Source: Saccharicrinis sp963667815
Lineage (GTDB): Bacteria > Bacteroidota > Bacteroidia > Bacteroidales > Marinilabiliaceae
Assembly: GCA_963667815.1 (NCBI GenBank)
Contig: OY764021.1
Length of the DNA: 64,000 bases
Direction: 5' to 3' (one strand)
This document shows, piece after piece, positions 1-8,170 of the stretch. Made by a program: the position numbers and the translations under genes. Below the pieces are notes generated by a model, which was not told the origin of the DNA, did not search any database, and saw nothing but the letters and a program-made list of their open reading frames with translations. How positions within the stretch are numbered: the first letter of the stretch is position 1; every line of letters starts with the position of its first letter.

Positions 1-107
1 TCATAACCTGCAAGTTTTGTAATATCAGCCAATTGTCCGAGTTTCCATTCTTTTAAAACAGAAGTGAACTCAGGAAATCTTAATTTCGGAACTAGATTAT
101 TTTCCAT
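1..107 (-). CDS. hsdS: Type I restriction specificity subunit HsdS, N-terminal fragment cut by window edge
   Basis: Read on the minus strand from the ATG at 107-105, the first 35 codons run open to the window edge. They begin MENNLVPKLRFPEF and continue with a conserved tryptophan and a Leu/Ala-rich turn. This K-L-R-F-P-E-F opening is typical of HsdS, the DNA-recognition subunit of type I restriction-modification enzymes, ahead of the first target-recognition domain. The start overlaps the end of hsdM by 11 bases, which is normal translational coupling for hsdM-hsdS. Only the N-terminus is visible, so the recognition domains, and any hsdR further left, cannot be judged. Confidence 0.8.
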   Translation of the reverse strand, partial: MENNLVPKLRFPEFTSVLKEWKLGQLADITKLAGY

Positions 108-1689
108 CTTCCTCAACTTTAAAAGGTGGAACAATACCTAACTCACTACAAAAGCCAATAATTTCGTTATTTACATCTGCTAGATCATTGTCAATACCAA
201 TCAATCGTTTAGAAACATCTTCTAAAACAATTTCTTCTTCTTCTTCAAACGTGTCTACAAAACGTGGAATATTCAAGTTGTAGTCGTTATCTGCTATTTC
301 CTTTAGTGTTGCAATATGACAGTATTTCTCCACCTCCTTTCTTTCGCGATAAGTTTTGATTATTAACTCTACATCTTCATCACGTAATTCATTTTGGTTA
401 CCATTTTTAATAAAATGGTCGTCCCCACTGGCATCAATAAAAACCACATTATCATCTTTTTCACGACACTTTTTAAATACCACAATACAAGTTGGTATAG
501 AGGTACCATAGAAAATATTGGCAGGTAAACCAATTACTGCATCCAGATAGTTACTATCTTCAATTAAATACCTGCGTATAACACCTTCTGCCGCTCCACG
601 AAATAATACACCATGTGGTAATACGGTTGCCATGGTTCCATTATCTGACAATTGATGAATCATGTGTTGCACAAAAGCATAATCGGCTTTAGTTTTTGGA
701 GCTAGCTTACCATACTGACTAAAACGTTCATCAGTGCTATTTAAAGGATTAGCATCACTTTTCCAATGTGCTGAGAAAGGTGGATTAGCCACTACTGCTT
801 CAAAACGTTTATCCAGATGTTGCGGATTTTCGAGTGTGTCCTCTTGCTGTATGTCAAACGCACGAAAATGCACATCGTGTAATATCATGTTCATGCGTGC
901 CAGGTTATAGGTTGTACGGTTTAACTCCTGTCCGTAAAATTCACTCACATCTTTTACTTCCTTGGCTACACGTAGCAACAAGGAACCAGATCCGCAGGTT
1001 GGATCGTATACCGATTTTAGTTTTATTTTGCCCGTAGTAACGATCTTTGCCAATATTTTACTTACCTGTTGTGGCGTATAAAACTCACCAGCCGATTTAC
1101 CGGCACCTGCAGCAAATTTTCCAATTAAATATTCATAAGCGTCACCAAGCACATCGGAATCAACTTCTTGTAGTTGGAAGTCAATTTTATCAAGGTGATT
1201 AAGTATCTTAACAATCACTTCGTTTCTGGCACCAACGGTTCTTCCTATTTTAGTTGATGTTAAATCTAAGTCCTCAAACAAAGCATTAAAGTCATCCTCC
1301 GATTCAGTCCCCATTGTACTTTGCTCAATGTGGTTCATTACAGCCTGAAGATCCTCAATAATATAGTTGCTCTCATTTTCAGTATCTGCATTTCCCTTTT
1401 TTGCCAGCTCAGAAAACAGTTCTTTTGGCTGTAGAAAATAACCTAGCTTAAGAAGCGATTCTTCTTTGATTGCTTCTAAAGTTTCAGTGTCAATAACTTC
1501 TTTATAGTCTGTTATTTCTTCACCCTCCAATAATTCATTGGCATACAAGTACTGCTTTTCACTTAGGTATTTGTAAAAAATAAAGCCAAGAATATAATCG
1601 CGGTAATCATCAGCACTAATCTTTCCCCTTAATAGGTTGGCGATGCTCCATAACTGGGCTTCTAATATTTTCTTTTGGTCTTCTGACAT
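97..1689 (-). CDS. hsdM: Type I restriction-modification DNA methyltransferase HsdM
   Basis: 530 residues, normal family length. It is the N6-adenine methyltransferase subunit that works with HsdS to modify the target and with HsdR to cut unmodified DNA. An HsdM N-terminal helical domain covers about residues 8-150. The catalytic domain has the SAM-binding motif DPTCGSGS (229-236) and the N6-adenine motif NPPF (302-305). The tail is acidic and helical (about 470-530). It is the sixth of seven minus-strand genes with short gaps (32 bases from the AbiH-like gene) and overlaps hsdS, so co-transcription is likely. No truncation or missing motif is seen. HsdR is not in the window. Confidence 0.95.
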   Translation of the reverse strand: MSEDQKKILEAQLWSIANLLRGKISADDYRDYILGFIFYKYLSEKQYLYANELLEGEEITDYKEVIDTETLEAIKEESLLKLGYFLQPKELFSELAKKGNADTENESNYIIEDLQAVMNHIEQSTMGTESEDDFNALFEDLDLTSTKIGRTVGARNEVIVKILNHLDKIDFQLQEVDSDVLGDAYEYLIGKFAAGAGKSAGEFYTPQQVSKILAKIVTTGKIKLKSVYDPTCGSGSLLLRVAKEVKDVSEFYGQELNRTTYNLARMNMILHDVHFRAFDIQQEDTLENPQHLDKRFEAVVANPPFSAHWKSDANPLNSTDERFSQYGKLAPKTKADYAFVQHMIHQLSDNGTMATVLPHGVLFRGAAEGVIRRYLIEDSNYLDAVIGLPANIFYGTSIPTCIVVFKKCREKDDNVVFIDASGDDHFIKNGNQNELRDEDVELIIKTYRERKEVEKYCHIATLKEIADNDYNLNIPRFVDTFEEEEEIVLEDVSKRLIGIDNDLADVNNEIIGFCSELGIVPPFKVEEDGK

Positions 1690-1721
1690 TATTATTTAGT
1701 TCTATATTTTTAAATCTAAAC

Positions 1722-2723
1722 TTATGATTGAGGCATTTCAAGCTTCAGCTGTTTGTTACTTATCTGAATCTCTTCAAGTGTAATCATTGTAATGTTTTCT
1801 TCTTTAATGCCTAAATTCTTTAATGTTTTCAAGTGCTTATCTTTTTCTGCATCATTATAATAAGAAACAGTCCAATTAGCATCATCTTTTGTAAATGCGA
1901 TAATCTTCTCGAAATAAGGCAAATCAACTTCAGAAAGAGAATGACTTAAAACATGTATTTCTTCTATATCAGAAAGTGATGCAAAATAGGATTCATTATC
2001 TGTGATAATATTCGCTGTTGGCTTAAAAGAATAGGAAAAATACTTAATTAAATTTTCTCTGCCAGTATCATATGAATAATCAAAGTTATCATCTTGATCT
2101 TTGTACCATTTTTCAACTTCTTTATCTGTTAGTCCTTCTGGTGGTTTTATGTCAAATTTTTCTGGATTAACCCCATTTCCCAAGATAATATCATAGTATC
2201 TTAAATTAGCCTGATGATGTATATGATTAATTTTTTCAGTGTTTATTTTATATAAATCTTCTAAAGTGCGAGTATAGTTAAAGGTAAAGAACAAAGCGTC
2301 CTTACCAATCTCTAAAATTATTTTTTTTGCATTGTTTGGAATTACAACGGATGATATGAAATCATTAAATCTCTTAATCAAATCAATTGTTAAGTTCCTA
2401 ACAATATTATCCATTATATCAGGGAATGTATGCATATCCCTACTTCTAAATTCATCGCTTGTAATATCTGGAAGAAAATCTTCATTTTCCATTAAAATGA
2501 GATCAATATCTAAATTGGCAAGATTTTCTTCAAATTGCCACCATAAATCTTCATCTGATTGAGGATATGTAAGATACCTCTCCAAGGATTCGAAAAGTGA
2601 ACTATCCTTTTCTTTCAGATTCTCTGCAAAATGATGATAGCTTGTTTTCAATCCATGATGTCTGTCAAAACCATTACCGATAATATATAAGTGTTTAGCT
2701 TGATTTTCGTCTTTTGTAATCAT
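1722..2723 (-). CDS. AbiH-family abortive infection protein
   Basis: 333 residues. The N-terminus reads YIIGNGFDRHHGLKTSYHHF (about residues 13-32), the glycine-rich signature of the AbiH family (bacteriophage abortive infection, first known in Lactococcus). The rest is a mixed alpha/beta protein with a typical late segment in which HVLSHSLSEVDLPYF marks another conserved AbiH block near residue 265. No signal peptide or membrane segment, so it should be cytoplasmic. The mechanism of AbiH is not established. Its place between an Mrr-type nuclease and hsdM supports a defence role. The family call is fairly firm; anti-phage activity is inferred. Confidence 0.8.
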   Translation of the reverse strand: MITKDENQAKHLYIIGNGFDRHHGLKTSYHHFAENLKEKDSSLFESLERYLTYPQSDEDLWWQFEENLANLDIDLILMENEDFLPDITSDEFRSRDMHTFPDIMDNIVRNLTIDLIKRFNDFISSVVIPNNAKKIILEIGKDALFFTFNYTRTLEDLYKINTEKINHIHHQANLRYYDIILGNGVNPEKFDIKPPEGLTDKEVEKWYKDQDDNFDYSYDTGRENLIKYFSYSFKPTANIITDNESYFASLSDIEEIHVLSHSLSEVDLPYFEKIIAFTKDDANWTVSYYNDAEKDKHLKTLKNLGIKEENITMITLEEIQISNKQLKLEMPQS

Positions 2724-2786
2724 ATTGGGATATCTTTCTCATTTATATAAATGATGTTTCTATTAGGCTCCTATGTTATTCTCTTC

Positions 2787-3452
2787 CTAGGCTTCATTAC
2801 TCTTTATATAATAAAGTTCAATCTTCCTTTTTAAAGAAGCGGAGATATACATTTTGTCATTTATTTCATTTTTTAAATTATACCATGCATTTAAAATAAC
2901 TAAACCAAAACATAGTAGTAAAACGCACCATTTATTGCAGTTTAGTTTATTAATTACTATTGACATAGATCCTTGACAGAACACATTTAAAGCAAAAAGA
3001 ATAATAAAAGCGAAAAAAGCCTGATAATTTTTTTTCCGATTTTTATAAGTCTTTTGAAACTGCTCAACTTCCTTATAGATTTGATCATTCTTAGTTTCTA
3101 AAGCGTAATCCTTAAAACGTCTTACTTCTATTGAATTATTTGTTTCTTTAATGTTATACCGATGCCAACTACATGCGGCTAAAGTGAATAATATACCAGA
3201 TGTAATATACCCACACTTAACTACTAATGTGAATAAAAACATAGAAAAAGCTATTGTTATTAGATCTGAGTACTTTAATAGGGAGGTAATGTTTTCACAT
3301 TTGACATTCTCTAATACAATTGTATCTGATAGCTTAAAAACAAACAGATAGGTATCTATAAAAAGGAGTGATAACAATAACCCAAACCAGAAATTAATTT
3401 TTAAGAAACCCAAGTTTTCTATGGAGAACAATTTACCTATAATCTCTTTCAT
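2787..3452 (-). CDS. Four-pass membrane protein of unknown function in defence cluster
   Basis: 221 residues with four hydrophobic segments, at about residues 18-40, 65-93, 145-162 and 175-192. A Lys/Asn-rich cytoplasmic-type stretch (about 100-143) lies between the second and third. I do not recognise the family. It starts 5 bases after the small YHYH-motif gene and is followed 64 bases later by the AbiH-like gene, all on one strand. This suggests it belongs to the same transcript and perhaps the same system. Possibilities are a membrane effector of an abortive-infection system or a plain accessory membrane protein; the sequence does not decide. Confidence 0.6.
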   Translation of the reverse strand: MKEIIGKLFSIENLGFLKINFWFGLLLSLLFIDTYLFVFKLSDTIVLENVKCENITSLLKYSDLITIAFSMFLFTLVVKCGYITSGILFTLAACSWHRYNIKETNNSIEVRRFKDYALETKNDQIYKEVEQFQKTYKNRKKNYQAFFAFIILFALNVFCQGSMSIVINKLNCNKWCVLLLCFGLVILNAWYNLKNEINDKMYISASLKRKIELYYIKSNEA

Positions 3453-3457
3453 GTAGA

Positions 3458-3685
3458 TTATTTCTTCTTGTTCCTATTTCTACTACCAACACCATAAAGA
3501 ACAGCTACAACTATAACAAAAATGGCGAAACCATAATATCCACTACTTCCATTATGGTAATGATAAACCCCTGTTTTTCGATTATAATGTCCACCTTTAC
3601 TATCTGTCCGTCCCCCATGTCCATAAACAGAGAAGCTTAGTGCTAATGTAAAGATTACAGCTGTTATATATCGTTTGACTTTCAT
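3458..3685 (-). CDS. Small exported YHYH-motif protein with C-terminal membrane anchor
   Basis: 75 residues: an N-terminal signal-like hydrophobic segment (about 5-22), a short histidine/glycine-rich core GHGGRTDSKGGHYN followed by VYHYHNG (about 23-48), then a second hydrophobic segment (50-68) ending in a basic NRNKKK tail. The core matches the small YHYH/DGCHxxRKTGxxHCH-type metal-ligand-rich module seen in many short bacterial envelope proteins, often next to nucleases or lipoproteins. Function is unknown; metal binding is a guess from the histidines. It lies 10 bases after mrr and 5 bases before the four-pass membrane gene, so it is probably in the same operon. Confidence 0.6.
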   Translation of the reverse strand: MKVKRYITAVIFTLALSFSVYGHGGRTDSKGGHYNRKTGVYHYHNGSSGYYGFAIFVIVVAVLYGVGSRNRNKKK

Positions 3686-3695
3686 CTATAATTAT

Positions 3696-4604
3696 TTAAT
3701 TGTCAAAATAATCTGAATCAATTTCTTTGTACACAAAGGTTTCCTTAGGAGAGATTCCTATATTATATTCAATCATTAATTCAGCCAAACGTTTTCCATC
3801 AATTAAAATCAAAGTGCGATCAATTTTTTCTGCGAAATCTTTTGCTGAAGTAGGAAAATCTGAGGTAGTAATAAAAACACCTTTACGTGCATTATGAGCC
3901 AGCATTGCTCCTGCAAAATCTCGTACTTCTTTAACAGGCACTGTAATGTTGTATCGTTTTGCCTGAATATAAATTTTATCAAGCCCTAATCGGTCTTCAT
4001 TAATAATTCCATCAATTCCACCATCTACAGACTTTTTTGTTACCTGTGCAGCTTCAGATCGATTTCCACCGTAACCAATAGCTTGAAGTAAATCTAAAAC
4101 CAGTTCTTCAAATTTGTAGGGATCAACTTTGGAAAGTTGGTCTGACAATTGTCCAATCAATAGTCTATTAATCTGTTGATAGGCTTTTTCAAAATTCTCC
4201 TTGGGTGTTTGGCTATCTGCTTCAACAATTTGTTCGTTACTTTCTTCGCTGTCCTTGCCATTAGTGCCTACAAACTCATTAAAGGTATCGTATTGTCTAA
4301 GAAAAGCGGCATCTATCCTTGATGGATTGGTATTCAGAACTTCTAAACCGAGATTTGTTATTTGAACAAAACCACGCTTCTCAGATTGTAATAATCCCGC
4401 TTTCTTTAGGTAAGTATTAGCCCAACCGACACGATTATCAAAGAGAGGTTGTTTACCACTGGGAAGTAGCTCTCTTCTATTTTCTTCAGTAAGTTTAAAT
4501 TCTTGAGCTAACTTTTCAATTAATTCTCTGAACTTATGGATTTGATCATCTGCTGCACTCTTTAAGAGTGGTAACATGATGGATTGATAATCTGGTATAG
4601 GCAT
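3696..4604 (-). CDS. mrr: Mrr-type restriction endonuclease (type IV, modified-DNA specific)
   Basis: 302 residues in the two-domain Mrr layout. An N-terminal winged-helix DNA-binding domain (about 5-95) includes RVGWANTYLKKAGLL. After a linker rich in acidic residues comes a PD-(D/E)xK nuclease domain (about 155-300). Visible catalytic elements are the helix Glu in KFEELVLDLL (166/167), Asp198 in GGIDGI and Gln214-Ala-Lys216 in YIQAKRY. Mrr enzymes cut DNA carrying methylated bases. It is the first gene of the tight minus-strand run mrr-YHYH-membrane-abiH-hsdM-hsdS. A nuclease against foreign methylation next to a host methyltransferase is a known defence-island pairing. Confidence 0.88.
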   Translation of the reverse strand: MPIPDYQSIMLPLLKSAADDQIHKFRELIEKLAQEFKLTEENRRELLPSGKQPLFDNRVGWANTYLKKAGLLQSEKRGFVQITNLGLEVLNTNPSRIDAAFLRQYDTFNEFVGTNGKDSEESNEQIVEADSQTPKENFEKAYQQINRLLIGQLSDQLSKVDPYKFEELVLDLLQAIGYGGNRSEAAQVTKKSVDGGIDGIINEDRLGLDKIYIQAKRYNITVPVKEVRDFAGAMLAHNARKGVFITTSDFPTSAKDFAEKIDRTLILIDGKRLAELMIEYNIGISPKETFVYKEIDSDYFDN

Positions 4605-4674
4605 TAGTAGTTCTTGTTATCTTAAGAAGTCATAAAGATAACAATTATGTCAAATGAATATTCAAATGAATGCA

Positions 4675-4721
4675 TTAAAAAGCAAAATACCCCATCTTTC
4701 TCCGTTGAGAAAAATGGGGTA
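4675..4721 (-). terminator. Rho-independent terminator after the DnaC-like gene
   Basis: Arms TACCCCAT (4688-4695) and ATGGGGTA (4714-4721), extended inside by TTTCTC/GAGAAA around a CGTT loop. On the minus strand the hairpin is followed by TTTTGCTTTTT. It lies between the stop of the DnaC-like gene (4769) and the start of mrr (4604), so it separates the replication module from the defence operon. Confidence 0.75.
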
Positions 4722-4768
4722 TGATTGAATAATCAATTGGTTAATTGACTATTGCATCAAATTATTAA

Positions 4769-5377
4769 TTAACCTTTTTGTCTTAAACTCTTCCCTTCAA
4801 ACTTAATTAGCTTACAACATCTTAATATCCTATCTAGTGTCCTTGCTCCATACATCTGGAGCATTTGATCTTTATTTAAATTAGTAGAAATAAAAACAAT
4901 ATTGCACTTTCGTTCTACATTTTCTATTATTTCATTAAAAGGTATTGATTTCACACCATATTCCTGATGAATATTTTCAACTCCCACTTCATCAATTGTA
5001 ATATATTTAAGTTTTAATAAATCAATCATATTTTTACCTAATTGATTTGAATATGTAACTTTTACAACCTTTCGGAAATAATAAAAAAACAAAATCGGAA
5101 TTACTTTTTCTACAATATTGCTTTTGCCTAATCCAATAGCCCCAGTTAAAAACAATCCCTGACCTTTAGTATCTTCCATCCAATTAACTACTTCATCATA
5201 AGCATTTATCCAAATAAATTCATCCATCGTTTGGTCGCAAAACTTAAAGGCTCGAATAAATAAATCTTTGCAACGTTTTTTGTCTCCAAATGTAAACCGC
5301 GGAAATTTACGTATATCAAAGCCATTAATTTTCTTAAGATCGTCTAATCCCTGATTTAAATTATCTTTAGAAATCAT
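4769..5377 (-). CDS. DnaC/IstB-like ATPase (helicase loader of a mobile element)
   Basis: 202 residues, an AAA+ ATPase of the DnaC/IstB/DnaA-like kind. Visible are Walker A GAIGLGKS (79-86), Walker B YITIDE (125-130, Asp129-Glu130), a sensor-1-like VFISTNLN (about 156-163) and an arginine-finger-like GARTLDRIL (about 173-181). It is shorter than chromosomal DnaC at the N-terminus. Its start overlaps the end of the upstream winged-helix gene by 11 bases. Replication initiator plus loader is the normal pair in phages and integrative elements. It is not next to an IS21 transposase, so helicase loading is more likely than an IstB role. Confidence 0.75.
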   Translation of the reverse strand: MISKDNLNQGLDDLKKINGFDIRKFPRFTFGDKKRCKDLFIRAFKFCDQTMDEFIWINAYDEVVNWMEDTKGQGLFLTGAIGLGKSNIVEKVIPILFFYYFRKVVKVTYSNQLGKNMIDLLKLKYITIDEVGVENIHQEYGVKSIPFNEIIENVERKCNIVFISTNLNKDQMLQMYGARTLDRILRCCKLIKFEGKSLRQKG

Positions 5378-6044
5378 ACTCTTTAAAATTTTCAGTTGTA
5401 TTATTTAATATTACACCTTCACGAATCCCGGAAGCATCTCCATTTGCATATAATGGTTGTAAACTTTGCCAACCATTTTCGATTGTCTGATCAATAATCT
5501 TCTTTGCCAATATTGAATCATCTTTTGATAGATCCAGCAATTTTTTATAAGACGCCTCCAATGAACTTTTAACTAAAGGCTTTCCTATTTCTTTTCTATA
5601 ATTAATCCAGGAATTAAAAATTTTTGACATCTCTGTATTATTTATTATTAATGAATTTGTATCCTCTTTTATATTAGGATGCAAATTATTGCATGAGTGG
5701 AATGAAGAAATTTTCACTTCCCTATATGAAAGATTCTTCTCACCTTCGTGAAATAAAATTCGTATGTGCAAATATTTTTTCTGTTTTAAGCCGGAAAGAA
5801 TTTGTTGTACTCTTCTTGTCGTTATTCCCAATATTAATCCAAAATATGAGTTTCGTGCTGTACAAACATTTGTATTATTATTACTCAATGCTAATATTAC
5901 CGAAAGTAAGATTCTTTCTTGGTTATTTAAATTAACATCTTCAATATATACTCTAGGAATCCAAACTCCTTTAAAATTTTTTCCATGCTTGCTTTTGAAC
6001 ATAGCATTTCCATCCAGACTATTATCTGCTATTTTTTTCTCCAT
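5367..6044 (-). CDS. Replication initiator-like winged-helix protein (phage/ICE type)
   Basis: 225 residues. The N-terminal half (about 30-100) is a winged-helix DNA-binding domain: LNNQERILLSVILALSN, then CTARNSYFGLILGITTRRVQ, typical of phage O-protein/DnaD-like and RepA-like initiators. After a linker of Asn/Ser, the C-terminal block (about 140-205), with FNSWINYRKEIGKPL and IIDQTIENGWQSLQPL, matches the small helical domain found at the C-terminus of many such replication proteins. It directly precedes and overlaps the DnaC-like gene and follows the excisionase-type gene. Function is inferred from architecture and context. Confidence 0.65.
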   Translation of the reverse strand: MEKKIADNSLDGNAMFKSKHGKNFKGVWIPRVYIEDVNLNNQERILLSVILALSNNNTNVCTARNSYFGLILGITTRRVQQILSGLKQKKYLHIRILFHEGEKNLSYREVKISSFHSCNNLHPNIKEDTNSLIINNTEMSKIFNSWINYRKEIGKPLVKSSLEASYKKLLDLSKDDSILAKKIIDQTIENGWQSLQPLYANGDASGIREGVILNNTTENFKEYDF

Positions 6045-6109
6045 AAAATATACTATTAAATTGCTACTGGGAACAGCAGCTTAAATTAGAAATATCAATT
6101 TGAGCTGAA

Positions 6110-6394
6110 TTAAATCTGCTCAAGATAAGCTTCAATATCCGATGCTTTATAATATATCTTCCTACCAGTTTTCTTAAAACTCAAAGTATTGTTATCTCTC
6201 ATGTTTTGTAACGTTCGCTTACTCACATTTAACAACTTACAAACTTCATCCGACACATACCATTTGTCTTTAAAACCATCATTAGAACTTATACTTAATG
6301 AATTTACTTTATCAGTCAGGTAATCTATTTTACCCAATAATTTATTAAATAGTTGTTCATCTACTACAAGAACTGTTTTGTTCATTTTATCCAC
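6110..6394 (-). CDS. Excisionase/MerR-type helix-turn-helix DNA-binding protein
   Basis: 94 residues. An N-terminal coiled-coil-like segment (LFNKLLGKIDYLTDKVNSL, about 14-32) is followed by a winged HTH of the Xis/AlpA/MerR kind (about 46-94): WYVSDEVCKLLNVSKRTLQ, then TLSFKKTGRKIYYKASDIEAYL. This layout is the usual small HTH gene of Bacteroidota conjugative or integrative elements. It acts as a recombination directionality factor or a regulator of excision and replication genes. It is the first gene of the three-gene replication module. The phased GCAGTTA repeats just upstream (6485-6541) are a candidate binding region. Confidence 0.7.
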   Translation of the reverse strand: MDKMNKTVLVVDEQLFNKLLGKIDYLTDKVNSLSISSNDGFKDKWYVSDEVCKLLNVSKRTLQNMRDNNTLSFKKTGRKIYYKASDIEAYLEQI

Positions 6395-6484
6395 TTTTTA
6401 AATGTTTCAAAATAAATTAGAAACGACGTCGTCTTAATACAAAAGCAAAATAACGCATAGTAAAATTATCACTTTCCGTTTACT

Positions 6485-6541
6485 GCAGTTATAGGCACGA
6501 TTTTTCGCTTTTTTGCAGTTACGCGCAGTTATCTACAGTTA
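6485..6541. promoter_or_regulatory. 10-bp-phased GCAGTTA direct repeats (iteron- or Xis-site-like)
   Basis: GCAGTTA occurs at 6485, 6515 and 6525, and ACAGTTA at 6535, all on one 10-bp helical phase. A degenerate GCACGAT falls at 6495 on the same phase. The run is about 90 bases upstream of the excisionase-type gene. Phased direct repeats of this kind serve as iterons or excisionase sites; which one is inference. Confidence 0.5.
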
Positions 6542-7409
6542 AAATCATCTTACTTCTAATGATTCTGATCAGAAATCAAAAGCAAAGAAGTGCAAAATGC
6601 AAATTATAGGTTTCATGATTTTTGCAAATTTGTCATGATTTGTAGCACTTCGTACATTTTTGAGTAAACTTGTTAAAATACTGTTCACCGATTTATCTAA
6701 AAATTATAGTTTAAATACAGTTACATAAAATATTCAATGTTTAATTATTTCTTTAGTATACATTAGTTCTAATTCTACTAACACTGATATAACAACAAAA
6801 CAAGAGTATTTCATCATTATAATTTTATTCTCGTGAAATATTCGTAAATTTTTTAGATACGATAATTAATTTTAGTATTTTAAATTTAGAGACATTAAAA
6901 CATCTTCAAAAATTAAGTTTTGATGCTGCGCTTTATTAATCAAAATATCCAGAATTAGACACAAATAATATTATTCGTGGAACAGATAAATTAATATTAT
7001 TAAAATCTGCAGCAATTTATTGTATTATGGAAGAGGAAAGAGTAATATCATTATTCCATAAAAGAGTATACTCCTTTTTTTAGTGAGATTCATTTAAACT
7101 AGCAATGAAGTATATGAAGTGGCATTTAGAATTCACTAAATTTATTCATTCGTAATAGGTCCAGGTTTATAAGGAATAAGAAAATACAGATTCAGTGGAC
7201 TTTATAAGTTTTCCTTTAAACAGTATAACAAAAGTTGAAGCTATATGACAAGAAAGAAACAAACCATTTTTAATTGAAAAGCAATTGTACTTTTAACATA
7301 GGAATAAATACTTCTGGATTGAAAGTATTTTATACAAATATACAACTGCGGGTAGTTTTTTGATTATGACAAACGCGCTAATGTTAATGAAGAAAAATAC
7401 TTACCCTTT
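6542..7409. other. Long AT-rich non-coding stretch of the element
   Basis: Apart from a possible eroded ORF, no gene is supported in these 870 bases. A direct repeat of TCATGATTT lies at 6613 and 6633 (20 bp apart, same phase), with several TGCAAA words close by. The stretch lies between the replication module and a repressor, where elements of this type often carry their origin or regulatory region. Confidence 0.4.
6889..7083 (+). pseudogene. Possible eroded small ORF
   Basis: 65 codons on the plus strand read protein-like (for example LKHLQKLSFDAALY, then SKYPELDTNNIIRGTDKLI and SAAIYCIMEEERVISLFHKR) with one internal TAA at codon 17 and a final TAG. The composition looks less random than the flanks, but no start codon or family is recognised. 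It may be a remnant or chance. Confidence 0.2.
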
Positions 7410-7622
7410 CTATTCATCTTCCATTATTTTTGTATCAACAGGAGCTAATTTATGACCAAACAATGCCAACACTTCGTTAACTTTGTCCATGCGTAAGGTT
7501 TCTTTGCCTTGTTCCAAATCTCTAATAAAACGTAAACCGACTCCTGCCCTTTCAGCCAAATCCTGTTGTGTTAAGCCAAGTTGCTTTCTGCGCATCTTAA
7601 CAAATTGAATAAGATCATACAT
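7410..7622 (-). CDS. HipB-like XRE-family repressor/antitoxin, orphan
   Basis: 70 residues, almost entirely a Cro/C1-type HTH (about 4-60): FVKMRRKQLGLTQQDLAERA, then VGLRFIRDLEQGKETLRMDKVN, with a final LFGHKLAPV. It matches the short y4mF/HipB subgroup that usually sits in front of a hipA kinase toxin. No hipA is present on either side: downstream to 6395 is non-coding, upstream is chromosome. Two 18-bp palindromes just upstream (7627 and 7667) look like its autoregulatory operators. It may have lost its toxin or may serve as the element's repressor. Confidence 0.75.
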   Translation of the reverse strand: MYDLIQFVKMRRKQLGLTQQDLAERAGVGLRFIRDLEQGKETLRMDKVNEVLALFGHKLAPVDTKIMEDE

Positions 7623-7626
7623 AATT

Positions 7627-7684
7627 TATACCTTTTAGGGTATAATTTATTTTAAAACAAGAATAATATACCCCATAAGGTATA
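7627..7684. promoter_or_regulatory. Pair of palindromic operators for the HipB-like repressor
   Basis: TATACC-N6-GGTATA occurs twice, at 7627-7644 and 7667-7684, with start points exactly 40 bp apart (about four helical turns). The first begins 4 bases upstream of the repressor start codon. Architecture resembles HipB operators (short inverted arms around a spacer), so autoregulation is likely. Confidence 0.7.
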
Positions 7685-7944
7685 ATTAAGACATATAAGC
7701 GAATGATTTTTTTAGGACAGAAAAGGTTAAATTTCATACTTAAGATACTTCTAAAATGCGCTATTTTTCTTTTGTTAAAATTGTTTGATTTTTAGCTTTT
7801 AGGTTCGTTTCCTTTTTGCTATTTTTGGAGTCAAATGAGTTCATTAAAACGCATTTAAAACCATCAATTTTTGCGCATTTCTGGTGGACTTGCAGAGGAC
7901 TTTAAATTTTGCTTTTTTTAAAACATTGAAAATAGGGCGATTAC

Positions 7945-7976
7945 AACTGAATTTCAGTTCCCCCCCTCTCCGCATA
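7945..7976 (+). other. tRNA-Ser-3'-end-like scar, possible attachment site
   Basis: The string CCCCCCTCTCCGCA (about 7961-7974) resembles the acceptor 3' end of Bacteroidota serine tRNAs, but no tRNA body precedes it: the sequence just before is a palindrome AACTGAA-T-TTCAGTT. A strong terminator follows within 3 bases. A tRNA 3' fragment with its terminator but no tRNA body is what the distal end of an island integrated in a tRNA gene looks like. Inference only. Confidence 0.35.
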
Positions 7977-8018
7977 AGCCCGCCAACGCAGTAAAATGTG
8001 TCGGTGGGCTTTTTTTAT
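7977..8018 (+). terminator. Rho-independent terminator behind the tRNA-like scar
   Basis: Arms AGCCCGCC (7977-7984) and GGTGGGCT (8003-8010), followed on the plus strand by TTTTTTTATTTTG. No plus-strand gene lies upstream within the window, so it looks left over from a displaced gene, in line with the adjacent tRNA-end-like sequence. Confidence 0.7.
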
Positions 8019-8170
8019 TTTGTACAGTAAGAACTAACGTTATTAAGCACTTACTTTTCATAATTCTTTATCCCTTTCAATATAGAACCCAAGTGTGTAC
8101 ATTCCAATGCTATCATAATTTCACTCAATAGAAGAATTTCAGTAAGAGATGAATTATTTTGACAACACCA

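Noticed and set aside
4769..5377. IS21 IstB helper
   Set aside because: No IstA transposase or IS21-type ends nearby; a replication initiator gene overlaps it instead.
7900..8020. Complete serine tRNA gene
   Set aside because: Only a possible 3' end is present; no acceptor 5' strand, D-arm or anticodon arm can be formed.
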